DNA of 64,000 nucleotides from Ketobacter sp. (lineage in GTDB: Bacteria; Pseudomonadota; Gammaproteobacteria; Pseudomonadales; Ketobacteraceae): the NCBI RefSeq assembly GCF_003671495.1, contig NZ_RCHN01000020.1:208805-272804 (forward strand), in the 5' to 3' direction. How positions within the stretch are numbered: position 1 is the first letter of the stretch; each line of letters starts with the position of its first letter. This document shows, in pieces, positions 25,501 through 34,455 of this stretch. The notes under the pieces were generated by a model that saw only the letters and a program-made list of their open reading frames with translations, searched no databases and was not told the DNA's origin. The position numbers and the translations under genes were made by a program.

Positions 25501-26397
25501 TCAGTCCATTTCCCGCAGCAACGCGCCCAAGGTGAGTTCCACCTGTCCCAAATAGCCCACGCCGAACAGGTTGAAATGATTCAGCCAATGATACAGGTCG
25601 TACAGGCTGCGGCGCAGCTCATGGCCTTCCTGAAGCGGCTGGATTTCGTGATACGCCTGGTAAAACCCCGCCCCCGGACCACCGAACATGCGACTCATGG
25701 CCAGGTCCGTCTCGCCATCGCCGTAATACACTGCGGGATCGAACAGGGTGGGAGTGCCGTTCTCATCCACCGCCATATTGCCACTCCACAAATCCCCGTG
25801 CAGCAGTGAGGCAGGCGGAGTGTGATCCGAGAGCGCAGCGGGCACCACCGCCATCAGACGCTCCAGATCCGTTAGCAGTCCACTGCGCATGCCCTTCATC
25901 TGGGCCAACATGCGTTGAGGGCGTAAACGCTTTTCACAAAAGAAGGTCCACCAGTCTGAATGCCAATCATTGATTTGATGACTGCGCCCGATGAAATTAT
26001 TGTGATCCAGACCGTAAGCGTTGACGGTAATTGAATGCAGTTGCGCCAGGGCGCGGCCGAACGTGGGTTCCGCCACGGAACGCAGCGGTGCCAGTTGAAT
26101 GAACTCCAGTGCCAGCAGGGCACAGGATTCCAGGTTCTCTGCGCCGTAAACCTCGGGCACCCGGATGGTTTCACACTGCCGCAACAACGCCAGACCCCGT
26201 TGCTCCTGCTGATACATCGGCAACTGATCGCTCTGCCCCACTTTGATGAACACCGAGGGCAAACCCGTGCGCTGCACCGCATAGGTTTGATTAATGCAGC
26301 CTGCACCGGAAGGCGTCACCCGCGCCCGCGTGTAATCGTGACCCAGACACTCAGCCAGCCAATCAAGAATGTCCTGTTGAATCGTTGCTGTAACCAT
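25501..26397 (-). CDS. Fructosamine kinase family protein
   Basis: The 298-residue aminoglycoside-phosphotransferase-fold protein belongs to the fructosamine/ketosamine-3-kinase family. It shows VFIKVGQSDQLPMYQQEQRG (nucleotide lysine and helix C), the catalytic loop LLHGDLWSGNM and the metal motif LFDPAVYYGDGETDLAMS. The family phosphorylates glycated amines so that they deglycate. The short gaps to pdxB (3 bases) and to the exonuclease gene upstream (18 bases) suggest an operon; a functional link to vitamin B6 is not evident. Confidence 0.92.
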   Translation of the reverse strand: MVTATIQQDILDWLAECLGHDYTRARVTPSGAGCINQTYAVQRTGLPSVFIKVGQSDQLPMYQQEQRGLALLRQCETIRVPEVYGAENLESCALLALEFIQLAPLRSVAEPTFGRALAQLHSITVNAYGLDHNNFIGRSHQINDWHSDWWTFFCEKRLRPQRMLAQMKGMRSGLLTDLERLMAVVPAALSDHTPPASLLHGDLWSGNMAVDENGTPTLFDPAVYYGDGETDLAMSRMFGGPGAGFYQAYHEIQPLQEGHELRRSLYDLYHWLNHFNLFGVGYLGQVELTLGALLREMD

Positions 26398-26415
26398 ACT
26401 CCCTAACCATAAACC

Positions 26416-27306
26416 CTAAGCATAAAATTGCGTCACCAGGTTGCGAAATGCTTTGCCCAGGCCAGCTGTGTCCAGGTGTTCCAGCAGCTTGGCAAGCGGC
26501 ACCGGGGCAAATTCCAGCGCCTGCAATGGAAGCGGATGCGGTGGTGGATGCAACCGGATCAACTCCCGGAACAGAAACGCTTCCTCCTCGGTATTCTGCA
26601 AAATCCGGCACCACCGCGCCGCCCCCCGCACCGGCAGCGCTGCCACGGCGTCAAGATCGGCGTACAGCGACTCCAGACTAGCGAAATGTTGCAGCAAAGT
26701 CTTGGCCGTCTTCGCCCCAATACCGGCAATCCCGGGGATATTGTCCGAGCTGTCCCCCATCAACGCCAGCAGGTCCGGAATACGATCCGGTGCCACCTGC
26801 CAGTGATCCTGCAATGCGGTTTGATCCCGCCTCAGATCCGCGGACCAATCCCACCACAGGTCCTTTGGCCCCACCAATTGGGCCAGGTCCTTGTCCCGGG
26901 TGATGATCACCTTCGGCAGGTCCGCCGCGGCGGCGGTCTGCGCTCCCAGCGCCAGCCAGTCATCGGCTTCATAGACCGCATCCCCCAGGCATTGAACGCC
27001 CAGGCACTCGGTCAACTGCCGGCATAAATGCAGCTGATGGGCCAGGTCCTCATCCGGCAAAGCCCGGTTGGCTTTATAGGGAGGATACAGTTCATGACGA
27101 AAGCCACTGAACAAACTTTCATCAAACGCAGCCGCCAGGTACCGTGGTTGCAAGGTGTTGAGCTGGGACAGCAGGGTTTTCAGATACCCGTACACCGCGT
27201 TCACCGGCCGCCCGGCGGCATCGTGAAAATTATCCGGGTAGCCAAACCAGGCCTGAAAAATATAGATACTGGAATCCAGCAGATAAACCGTGTCAGATTG
27301 TCTCAA
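26416..27306 (-). CDS. 5'-3' exonuclease / flap nuclease (PolA N-terminal-like)
   Basis: The protein resembles the 5' nuclease domain of DNA polymerase I and Xni. Motifs are TVYLLDSSIYIFQAWFGYP, AAFDESLFSGFRHELYPPYK, YEADDWLALGAQTA, ITRDKDLAQLV and the DNA-binding helix-hairpin-helix GDSSDNIPGIAGIGAKTAKT. The acidic residues for two-metal catalysis are all present. The open frame extends to a TTG at 27462, but similarity begins at the TTG at 27306, which I use (296 residues). No ATG is available between the two. It heads a leftward unit with the fructosamine kinase and pdxB genes. Confidence 0.88.
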   Translation of the reverse strand: MRQSDTVYLLDSSIYIFQAWFGYPDNFHDAAGRPVNAVYGYLKTLLSQLNTLQPRYLAAAFDESLFSGFRHELYPPYKANRALPDEDLAHQLHLCRQLTECLGVQCLGDAVYEADDWLALGAQTAAAADLPKVIITRDKDLAQLVGPKDLWWDWSADLRRDQTALQDHWQVAPDRIPDLLALMGDSSDNIPGIAGIGAKTAKTLLQHFASLESLYADLDAVAALPVRGAARWCRILQNTEEEAFLFRELIRLHPPPHPLPLQALEFAPVPLAKLLEHLDTAGLGKAFRNLVTQFYA

Positions 27307-27574
27307 AGTTGCTATATTCTCTTTATAACTATCTGAAATGCGTACAATTGCGCATCCAAGTGGATCATACAGCAGATCGTTGATAACCCAAACCGGTCGC
27401 CTTTTCGCAGGTGTTGAAGGCGGCTTTTGTGTTTTTGGATAACGGGCGCACAAAATTAACAATCCATTAGCCCGCTATTTTGCCAGTTGATTTAAAACCG
27501 GCGACAATTAACGACATTAATCCGTTGACCCGTCAGATATTACGCTCCGAGAGAAAAGAACAAGAAGTGCCAGG

Positions 27575-30529
27575 TTGTTACGAGTGAGTAAATTGATCAA
27601 ACAGTCAAAGCCAAATTGGGTGCTCTCAACTCTAATCGCCTGTTCGCTTACCGGTGTTCTGGTTCTTGCCGGATGCTCGTCGTCCAACCAATCCTATTCT
27701 TCCGGTGAGCCCACCCTGGGCGACCTCAAGCGTCGTGACATCAGTGTCCGCCCCCAGGAGCTGGAGCCGGTGTCCGCCGAGCGGGTACTGGAGAGCTATG
27801 AGTCCGCGGTAGCCCTGTTCTCCACCCAGGAGGAGCGCGCCCTGGCCATGCGCCGGATGGCGGACCTCACCATGGTGGCCACCGAAGACAAAATGATCGA
27901 TTCCCTGGAGGAAGCCCCGCTGGTGGATGCCGCAGCAGCCGGAGCCGTGGATGCGGACACGCTGCAATATGGCAAGGCGGTGGCCATCTATGAGGCGTTG
28001 ATCGCCGGCGCACCGGCCGGCTCAGACCTATCGGAAGAGTACTACCTGCTGGCGAAAGCCTATGACCTGAGCGGCGAGCAGGAAAAAGCCCTGGATACCC
28101 TGAACACCCTGGTGGCCAAATACCCGGACGGCGAATTCACCTACGAAGCCCAGTTCCGGCGCGGCGAACACCTGTTCCTGATCGGGGACTTCCAGGGTGC
28201 CGTGGGGGCCTACGCCTATGTGCTGAAAGCCGGGCCACAGCGGGATTTCTACGAGCATTCGCTCTACAAACACGGCTGGAGCCTCTACAAACTGGGGGAT
28301 TATGATCTGGCGGTCACGGATTTCGTCACCCTCCTGGATGGCTACATGCCCACGCCACCGCCCAAGACCGAAGCCGAAAAAGCCGCTGAACGCAAAGAGC
28401 GGACCATCACCAAAATTGAAGCCATCCCCCTGCCGGAAGTATCCAAAACCCAACAGAAAACCCTGGACGACACGCTGCGCGTGCTGAGTATGTCCTTCTC
28501 CAACCTGGAAGGCGCCAACAGCGTCTCGGAATACTTCCGCACCAATGGCCACCGTATCTACGAATTCAAGGTGTATGCGGCGCTGGCAGAACTCTACCTG
28601 TATCAGGAACGCTATAAGGATGCCGCAGACGCCTACGCCATGTTCTCGCAAAAGAATCCCCTGCACCCCATGGCACCCTCAATGTCCTCCAAGGTCATCG
28701 ACACCTACCAGAAAGGGGGCTTCCCCAGCCTGGTGTTACCTTACAAAGAAACCTTTGTGGAGCAATACGGGGTGTATAGTGCGTTCTGGGCCCGTGCCAC
28801 ACCGGAAGCCCGGGAACAATACAGCAACGAGCTGAAACAGCACCTGATCGAGCTGGCCCAGCATTATCACGCCGCCGCGCAAAAGACCAAACTACCCAAA
28901 GACTATGGCGTCGCCGCCCGCTGGTACCGGGAATTCCTGGCCACCTTCCCCAACGACGAAAGCGCACCGGTGATGAACATGCTGCTGGGTGAAACCCTGT
29001 TTGCAGCCAAGGAATTCCGCCCCGCCATCGAAGAATTTGAGCGCACCGGTTACGATTACCCACCCCATGCCGACGCCGAGAAAGCCGCCTATTTCGCACT
29101 GCTTTCCTATCAGGAATTCCTTAATGTGCTGCCCAAGGATGACCCCACCCGCCGCGGCTGGGTCGCCAAACGGGCCAGCAGTTCCCTGCGCTTTGCCAAG
29201 GCTTACCCCGCCAACCAGCACACGCCAGCCATTCTGGATAACGTGATTGAGGATCAGTTACTGCTGGGGGATGTCGAAGGCGCTATTGTCACAGCGCAGT
29301 TGATTATTGAGCTGGTGCCCCCGGCACCCCAGGCACTGCGCGAAAAGGCCTGGATTACCTATGCCAACGGCATGTTCGACAAGCAGGCCTGGGTCAAAGC
29401 TGAGGAAGCGATCACAAAAGTGCTCCAGTTCACATCACTGCAGCCCAAGCAACGGGCAAAGTTTGAAGAGAACCTGGCCACCTGTATCTACAAACAAGGC
29501 GAGATCCTGGAGCAGGATGGGCGCCTGGCGGAAGCAGCGGGTGAATACCTGCGGGTGGGCGCGGTTATCCCCAACGCCTCGGTACGGGCCAACGCCGATT
29601 ACGATGCTGCCAACATCCTGCTGCAACTGGAAGAATACGACAAAGCCATAGAGGTTCTGGAGTCGTTCCGTTCCCGCTTCCCCAGTCACGCATTAACTGC
29701 GTCGATCCCGGCCAAACTGAGTTTTGCCTATGAGAAAACCGGCAACCTGACCATGGCCGCCACTGAACTGGTGGCCATCGCCCTGCTTAACAAAGAGACC
29801 AACCCGGAACTGGCCCGCGAGGCCCTGTTGCAGGCTGCTGAAATGCGGGAGAAAAGCGGGGATGTGGATGGCGCCATCGAATTGTATAAAAAATTCGTAT
29901 GGGATTACGAACGCCCCGTGGGCCCGCGCATGGAGGCACAGTTCAAACTGGTGGAACTCTATGGGCAACAGGGTGACAGCGGCAAACGCTACTTCTGGTT
30001 GAACAAACTGGTGGATACTCACAATGCCGCCGGTGCTGAGCAGAGTGATCGTACCCTGTACCTGGCAGCCTATGGTGCCTACCACGGCGCTGACATACTG
30101 TTCCAGGATTTCAACAATATCCGCCTGACGCAGCCTCTGAAAAACAGCCTGCGCAAAAAGAAAGCGGCCTTGCAGAAAGCGAGCAAAGCGTACACCCAAA
30201 CGGTGCAATACGGTGTCATCGATTTCACCACTGCCGCCAACTATAAACTGGGCGAGTTGAACCGGCTGTTCGCCCGTAGCATCATGGACAGCGAACGCCC
30301 CCGTGGATTGGACGAACTGGCCCTGGAGGAGTACGAAATCCTGCTGGAAGACCAGGCCCTGCCTTTTGAAGATAAAGCCATTGCCATCTTCCAGACCAAC
30401 ACCGAGCGCACACTGGACGGTGTCTGGGATGAATGGGTACAAAAGAGTTACGAGTCTTTGAGCAAACTATCACCAGGCCGCTACAACAAGCCGGAAATCA
30501 TGGAGGACTTCGTTGATGAAATTTATTAA
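27575..30529 (+). CDS. Large TPR-repeat lipoprotein, first gene of the Agl/Glt-like envelope operon
   Basis: The protein of about 984 residues has a signal peptide ending in a lipobox (LVLAGC, Cys34) with Ser at +2, so an outer-membrane lipoprotein is expected. Tetratricopeptide-like repeats fill the rest, for example EYYLLAKAYDLSGEQEKALD, EAQFRRGEHLFLIGDFQGA and LAELYLYQERYKDAADAYAM. Homologous arrangements place such a TPR lipoprotein before TolQ/TolR-like genes. The start codon appears to be TTG at 27575 or GTG at 27584; no ATG precedes the signal sequence. It heads ten co-directional genes, and the next gene overlaps its 3' end. Role: probably a periplasmic scaffold linking the motor to the outer membrane (inference). 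Confidence 0.85.
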   Translation: MLRVSKLIKQSKPNWVLSTLIACSLTGVLVLAGCSSSNQSYSSGEPTLGDLKRRDISVRPQELEPVSAERVLESYESAVALFSTQEERALAMRRMADLTMVATEDKMIDSLEEAPLVDAAAAGAVDADTLQYGKAVAIYEALIAGAPAGSDLSEEYYLLAKAYDLSGEQEKALDTLNTLVAKYPDGEFTYEAQFRRGEHLFLIGDFQGAVGAYAYVLKAGPQRDFYEHSLYKHGWSLYKLGDYDLAVTDFVTLLDGYMPTPPPKTEAEKAAERKERTITKIEAIPLPEVSKTQQKTLDDTLRVLSMSFSNLEGANSVSEYFRTNGHRIYEFKVYAALAELYLYQERYKDAADAYAMFSQKNPLHPMAPSMSSKVIDTYQKGGFPSLVLPYKETFVEQYGVYSAFWARATPEAREQYSNELKQHLIELAQHYHAAAQKTKLPKDYGVAARWYREFLATFPNDESAPVMNMLLGETLFAAKEFRPAIEEFERTGYDYPPHADAEKAAYFALLSYQEFLNVLPKDDPTRRGWVAKRASSSLRFAKAYPANQHTPAILDNVIEDQLLLGDVEGAIVTAQLIIELVPPAPQALREKAWITYANGMFDKQAWVKAEEAITKVLQFTSLQPKQRAKFEENLATCIYKQGEILEQDGRLAEAAGEYLRVGAVIPNASVRANADYDAANILLQLEEYDKAIEVLESFRSRFPSHALTASIPAKLSFAYEKTGNLTMAATELVAIALLNKETNPELAREALLQAAEMREKSGDVDGAIELYKKFVWDYERPVGPRMEAQFKLVELYGQQGDSGKRYFWLNKLVDTHNAAGAEQSDRTLYLAAYGAYHGADILFQDFNNIRLTQPLKNSLRKKKAALQKASKAYTQTVQYGVIDFTTAANYKLGELNRLFARSIMDSERPRGLDELALEEYEILLEDQALPFEDKAIAIFQTNTERTLDGVWDEWVQKSYESLSKLSPGRYNKPEIMEDFVDEIY

Positions 30530-31325
30530 GTCCACCCTGCTCCTGGCCATGCTGGTGCTGATGGCGGGCTGCGCGTCCACAGCCGACCGCGGCAGCCTGT
30601 TTGGCTCTGATGAGTTTGAAATGCCGGAATCCGTCACCATCGACCTCACCGGTGAAGAACCGGAAGACAAACAGGCGGCCCCCACCGCAGACGCCACAGA
30701 CGTGCCCCCCGACAGCGCGGGTACCGAGCCGGTGACGGCGGAACCACAGACGGCCATAAAAGATGCAGACTCGGCGGCGGTGCTGGAACGCTTGAAGCAG
30801 CCGGGAACAGAGCCGGTAACCCGGGACCCGGAGCAAGTGAAACAAGCCAACGCCGCCCGCTCCGATTACAACCGGGCACTGGCAGAGATGCGCAAAGGTA
30901 ATCTGGATTCGGCCCAGGCCCGCTTCAGCAAACTCAACGCCGAATACCCTCTGTTGGCGGGCCCTATTGTGAACCAGGCCATTATTCTGAGAAAAAAAGG
31001 CCAGACGCAGCAGGCCTACGACCTGCTTCAAAAGTCCATTCTACAGCACGGCAAAAATCCCAGGTTGCTCAACGAGTTAGGATTACTCAGCCGACAGCTT
31101 GGCAAGTTCAAACAGGCCCAGGTGAGCTATGAATCTGCGATCCGCATCGATGAAGGCTACGCGGTGGCTCACTATAATTTAGCGGTACTGGCAGATCTCT
31201 ATCTGCATGATCCCGTGTTGGCCTTAAAAGAATTTGAAACTTACCAGACGCTGATTCCGGAACCGGATAAAAAGGTCAGTGGCTGGATTGTTGAATTACA
31301 GCGCAGAGCGGCAAGAACACAATGA
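30516..31325 (+). CDS. TPR-repeat lipoprotein
   Basis: The protein has 269 residues counted from the ATG at 30516, which has GGAGG nine bases upstream. It starts inside the end of the preceding gene. The signal ends with LVLMAGC (Cys19), giving a lipoprotein with Ala at +2. A low-complexity acidic/Pro stretch (residues 30-95) precedes three to four TPR units (NRALAEMRKGNLDSAQARFS, LLNELGLLSRQLGKFKQAQV, AHYNLAVLADLYLHDPVLAL). It is likely an outer-membrane, periplasm-facing adaptor in the same complex as the large TPR lipoprotein. Confidence 0.87.
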   Translation: MKFIKSTLLLAMLVLMAGCASTADRGSLFGSDEFEMPESVTIDLTGEEPEDKQAAPTADATDVPPDSAGTEPVTAEPQTAIKDADSAAVLERLKQPGTEPVTRDPEQVKQANAARSDYNRALAEMRKGNLDSAQARFSKLNAEYPLLAGPIVNQAIILRKKGQTQQAYDLLQKSILQHGKNPRLLNELGLLSRQLGKFKQAQVSYESAIRIDEGYAVAHYNLAVLADLYLHDPVLALKEFETYQTLIPEPDKKVSGWIVELQRRAARTQ

Positions 31326-31621
31326 ACAGGAAACCCAGCTATACCGTAGCATTTCTAGTGGCATGCCTGATGCTGACCGGCAAGGTGTGGGCACTGGATG
31401 AAGGGACTACCATTATAGGGACCAAGGAAGCACCCAACGTGCTCAACGTGGTGCCCTGGCAGAATCGGGAATTGTCGGTGGACCCCTGGCAGTCCAAACC
31501 CAGCCTCGACTCCCAATTGCTCAATGACTCACTGAAGCCTGTGGACCAGGACGAGTTGCGGCGACAGGTTGATTATTTTAACCTGCTGCAGCATTCTGAT
31601 CCCCAAGCGATTGATCAATAA
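31322..31621 (+). CDS. Small exported protein of unknown function in the envelope operon
   Basis: The 99-residue protein has a clear signal peptide (VAFLVACLMLTGKVWA with cleavage before LDEG). The mature part, about 75 residues, has a tryptophan-containing repeat-like element (NVVPWQNREL and SVDPWQSKPS). Its ATG overlaps the previous stop (ATGA), so it is part of the same unit. I do not recognise a family. Its position immediately before the TolQ-like gene suggests a periplasmic subunit specific to this machine. Confidence 0.75.
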   Translation: MNRKPSYTVAFLVACLMLTGKVWALDEGTTIIGTKEAPNVLNVVPWQNRELSVDPWQSKPSLDSQLLNDSLKPVDQDELRRQVDYFNLLQHSDPQAIDQ

Positions 31622-31725
31622 GGATTTATGGCGCCACACTTCCGACAATAACCTGGCCTGGGCACTCATCCCGGACTCGAATTTACGAACAGCAACATCT
31701 TTATTTGGTAACGCAGGAGACCAAA

Positions 31726-32421
31726 ATGTCTGACACAGTGAATGCGGCTGAACAAAGCGCAGGATTAATCACCACCACCGCTCAATTCTTTCAGGAAGGT
31801 GGCCCCTTCATGTACATCATCCTGGCGGTGTTCCTGGTGGGACTGGCCATCACCCTGGAGCGGTTCATTTACCTGAACCTGACTCAGACCCGCAACCAGA
31901 TGGTGTGGAAAAAACTGTTCCCCCTGCTGACCCAGGGCAAGTTCAAGTCCGCCATGGAAGAAGCCAAGGGTTCCGGCAGCGCCATCGCCAAGATTCTGGT
32001 GTACGGATTGTCCCGCAGCGCTTATGCCACCCGTCATGACGAAGTGGAAATGGCCATGGAAGAAGGCTTGATGGAAACCATTCCCCACCTGGAACGGCGC
32101 ACCAACTACATTGCCACCTTCGCGAACATTGCCACCCTGCTGGGTCTGTTGGGTACCATCATGGGTCTGATCAACGCCTTCACTGCGGTGGCCAGCGCCG
32201 ACCCTTCCCAGAAAGCGGACCTGCTTTCCGCCAGTATCTCGGTGGCCATGAACACCACGGCGTTTGGTCTGATGGCGGCTATCCCGCTGCTGCTGGCCTT
32301 CACCTATCTGCAGAACAAGACCAACCAGCTGATCGACAGCATGGAAATGGCCTCGGTTAAATTCCTCAACGTATTCCGTCAGGCACAGAGCCAAAAGGCC
32401 CAGGGCAACGGACAGGGTTAA
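31726..32421 (+). CDS. MotA/TolQ/ExbB-family proton channel subunit
   Basis: The 231-residue inner-membrane protein shows the three-helix TolQ/ExbB layout: helix 1 GGPFMYIILAVFLVGLAITL, helix 2 around ATLLGLLGTIMGLINAFTAV and helix 3 AMNTTAFGLMAAIPLLLAF, with the large cytoplasmic loop between 1 and 2. Such subunits form a pentamer around ExbD-type helices and convert proton flow into movement. The ATG at 31726 has AGGAG seven bases upstream; the upstream TTG at 31705 is less likely. There are 104 bases without a gene before it, the largest gap in the operon. Confidence 0.93.
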   Translation: MSDTVNAAEQSAGLITTTAQFFQEGGPFMYIILAVFLVGLAITLERFIYLNLTQTRNQMVWKKLFPLLTQGKFKSAMEEAKGSGSAIAKILVYGLSRSAYATRHDEVEMAMEEGLMETIPHLERRTNYIATFANIATLLGLLGTIMGLINAFTAVASADPSQKADLLSASISVAMNTTAFGLMAAIPLLLAFTYLQNKTNQLIDSMEMASVKFLNVFRQAQSQKAQGNGQG

Positions 32422-32467
32422 GGCCGCACGGCATTAATCAAACGAATACGATTGAGCAGGAGCCGCT

Positions 32468-33010
32468 ATGAGTAGACGCTCGCGTCGAAAGCACACCGCA
32501 GATGCAGAAATCAACATTACCGCCTTCATGAACCTGATGGTGGTACTGGTGCCGTTTCTGCTGATCACCGCTGTGTTTTCGCAGATCTCCATCCTGGAGC
32601 TGAACCTGCCGGCCACCACCCCGGCGGCACAGCAACAGGAAGAGGACAAAAAGCCCATCGTGCTGGAAGTACTGATTTACAAGAATCGTTTGGAAGTGGT
32701 CGACCGTCAGACAGGACCGCTGAAAATCATTCCCAAAGTCGGCACCCAACACGATTTCGACACCCTGGTAAAAACCCTCAAGGCCGTGAAAAACCGATTT
32801 CCGGACATCACCGAAATCACCTTGTTGCTGGAAGCCAATACCCCCTATGAGGAGCTGGTGACCACCATGGACAAGGTGCGGGTCACCAAACAGGTGGTGG
32901 GTACCGAAGTACAGAATGCCGAGTTGTTCCCGGATATCGCCATCGGTGATGCGCCGCCGGATCAGCAGAACACCTCCTCCGCCTCCCCGCTTCAGGGAGG
33001 TGCAGCATGA
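32468..33010 (+). CDS. ExbD/TolR-family subunit lacking the conserved membrane aspartate
   Basis: The 180-residue protein has one N-terminal membrane helix (INITAFMNLMVVLVPFLL) and a periplasmic domain. In ExbD/TolR the helix normally reads INVTPFIDxM, where the Asp carries protons. Here residue 22 is Asn (FMNLM), so this copy probably cannot act as a proton acceptor alone. The C-terminus is a Gln/Pro/Ser-rich tail. Its stop overlaps the start of a second ExbD with an intact Asp (ATGA), so the two should be made in similar amounts and could form a heterodimer in the channel. Confidence 0.9.
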   Translation: MSRRSRRKHTADAEINITAFMNLMVVLVPFLLITAVFSQISILELNLPATTPAAQQQEEDKKPIVLEVLIYKNRLEVVDRQTGPLKIIPKVGTQHDFDTLVKTLKAVKNRFPDITEITLLLEANTPYEELVTTMDKVRVTKQVVGTEVQNAELFPDIAIGDAPPDQQNTSSASPLQGGAA

Positions 33011-33516
33011 AATTGTCCCATCGCGCAAAACGCATGGACCGACGCCACAAACGCCAATTCCTGCCCGGCGTAAACCTGGTGTCCCTGATGGATATTTTCA
33101 CCATTCTGGTGTTCTTCCTGTTGGTGAACTCCTCCAACACCACCCAATTGCCGAACCAGAAGTCCATCAAGCTGCCGGAATCCATCGCGGAGCAACTGCC
33201 GCGGGAAACCCTGACCATCATGGTGAACGACCAGACCATTCTGGTAAACGGCCGCATCGTCGAGAGCGTGCCCACCATTATGGCCCTGCCCGGCGACAAC
33301 ATTCCGGCGCTGCAAAAGGAATTACGCTACCAGGCCAGCAAGGCCCCGGCCCTGGTGGTGAACGAGCTGGGTGTGGCAGAACGGGATGTCACCATCATGG
33401 GTGACAAGGAAATCCCCTATGCCCTGCTGCGCAAAATCATGATGACCTGCAGCACCAACGAGTATTCACGGATCTCTCTGGCCGTCCTCAAGAAAACGGA
33501 GGACAAGGCATCATGA
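33007..33516 (+). CDS. ExbD/TolR-family subunit with intact proton-carrying aspartate
   Basis: The 169-residue protein has a very basic N-terminus (HRAKRMDRRHKRQ), then a membrane helix VNLVSLMDIFTILVFFLLVN with Asp29 in the position of the essential ExbD/TolR/MotB proton carrier. The periplasmic domain of about 110 residues follows (ETLTIMVNDQTILVNGRIVE). It is flanked by ATGA overlaps on both sides. Together with the TolQ-like subunit and the Asn-bearing ExbD it forms the expected motor core. Confidence 0.92.
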   Translation: MKLSHRAKRMDRRHKRQFLPGVNLVSLMDIFTILVFFLLVNSSNTTQLPNQKSIKLPESIAEQLPRETLTIMVNDQTILVNGRIVESVPTIMALPGDNIPALQKELRYQASKAPALVVNELGVAERDVTIMGDKEIPYALLRKIMMTCSTNEYSRISLAVLKKTEDKAS

Positions 33517-34445
33517 AGGCGCTGTATTACTCAAACCCGAACCTGCCCTGGGATCGTTTTTCAGAAGAGGAAAAACTCTTCCGCAAACTGGTTGCGGCAT
33601 TCGCGGTGCTGTTTCTGGCCATGCTGTTTATCCTGCCCAATATTCCGGTGCCGGAAAAGCAGCGTGACGAAGTGGAAAAAGTTCCACCCCGTTTGGCCCG
33701 GCTGGTGACGGAAAAGCAGAAACCGCCGCCACCCCCTCCTCCGCCCAAAGAAGAACCCAAGGAAGAGGAACCCAAGAAGGAAGAGCCGAAAAAAGAAGAG
33801 CCCAAGAAAGAAGAACCGAAAAAAGAGGAAAAGCCCAAGCCCACTGCCAAAGAGCGGGCCAAGGCAGCCATTGCGGTCTTTGACGACTTGAGCGATTTGC
33901 GCGACACCAATGATCTGGCGGACCTGAAAGCGGAGCAGAAGTCCGTGCCCTCGATAGGTGCCCAGGAACAGAAAACCCAGCGTAACCTGGTGGGTGCCAT
34001 GGCCCTGGGTGGCAGTGGCGGCGTCAGCACGTCCAAGGCCAGCTCCGGCGGCGGCGGTTCCGGCTCCCTGGCCGGTGTCACCTCCACTCAGGTGGAGAGT
34101 CAGATTGCCGATCCCGCAGCGGAGCAGGAAAAACGCCGCGGCAAAGATGGTCGCGCCCGACGCTCTACTGAAGACATTCAGTTGGTGTTCGACAAGTACA
34201 AAGGCTCCATCTATTCACTGTATCGCCGCGCCTTGCGCAACAACCCTGCGTTGGAAGGCACGGTGGTGCTGAGCATGGTGATCCAGCCCGATGGCACGGT
34301 GACCAAGTGCGAAGTCGTGAGCAGCGAACTGAACGATGCCGACCTGGAACGCAAGATCGTGCTCAAGATCAAGCGCATCAATTTCGGCGCCATGGATGTG
34401 GATGTGTGGAAAGACACCTATCCCATCTCGTTCATTCCCTCCTGA
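33513..34445 (+). CDS. TonB-like protein with AgmX/PglI C-terminal domain
   Basis: The protein has 310 residues. Its N-terminus is cytoplasmic, with a single membrane helix (LVAAFAVLFLAMLFILP) and a Pro/Lys/Glu spacer (KPPPPPPPPKEEPKEEEPK and five KKEEP units) that could span the periplasm as in TonB. A glycine/serine-rich stretch follows, then the C-terminal domain found in AgmX/PglI of Myxococcus gliding loci (IQLVFDKYKGSIYSLYRRAL, GTVVLSMVIQPDGTVTKCEV, LERKIVLKIKRINFGAM). It is the best candidate for the arm that carries force from the motor to outer-membrane partners. Its start overlaps the previous gene by ATGA. Confidence 0.92.
   Translation: MKALYYSNPNLPWDRFSEEEKLFRKLVAAFAVLFLAMLFILPNIPVPEKQRDEVEKVPPRLARLVTEKQKPPPPPPPPKEEPKEEEPKKEEPKKEEPKKEEPKKEEKPKPTAKERAKAAIAVFDDLSDLRDTNDLADLKAEQKSVPSIGAQEQKTQRNLVGAMALGGSGGVSTSKASSGGGGSGSLAGVTSTQVESQIADPAAEQEKRRGKDGRARRSTEDIQLVFDKYKGSIYSLYRRALRNNPALEGTVVLSMVIQPDGTVTKCEVVSSELNDADLERKIVLKIKRINFGAMDVDVWKDTYPISFIPS
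33730..33845 (+). repeat. In-frame tandem repeats encoding Pro-Lys-Glu units
   Basis: Inside the TonB-like gene, imperfect 15-base units such as AAGAAGGAAGAGCCG repeat about five times after a run of proline codons, encoding KKEEP. Copy number could vary by slippage and change the length of the periplasm-spanning spacer. Confidence 0.8.
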
Positions 34446-34455
34446 TTACGGTGCG

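Noticed and set aside
33730..33845. CRISPR-like or satellite repeat
   Set aside because: The units are in frame, 15 bases long, without spacers, and lie inside a TonB-like gene.
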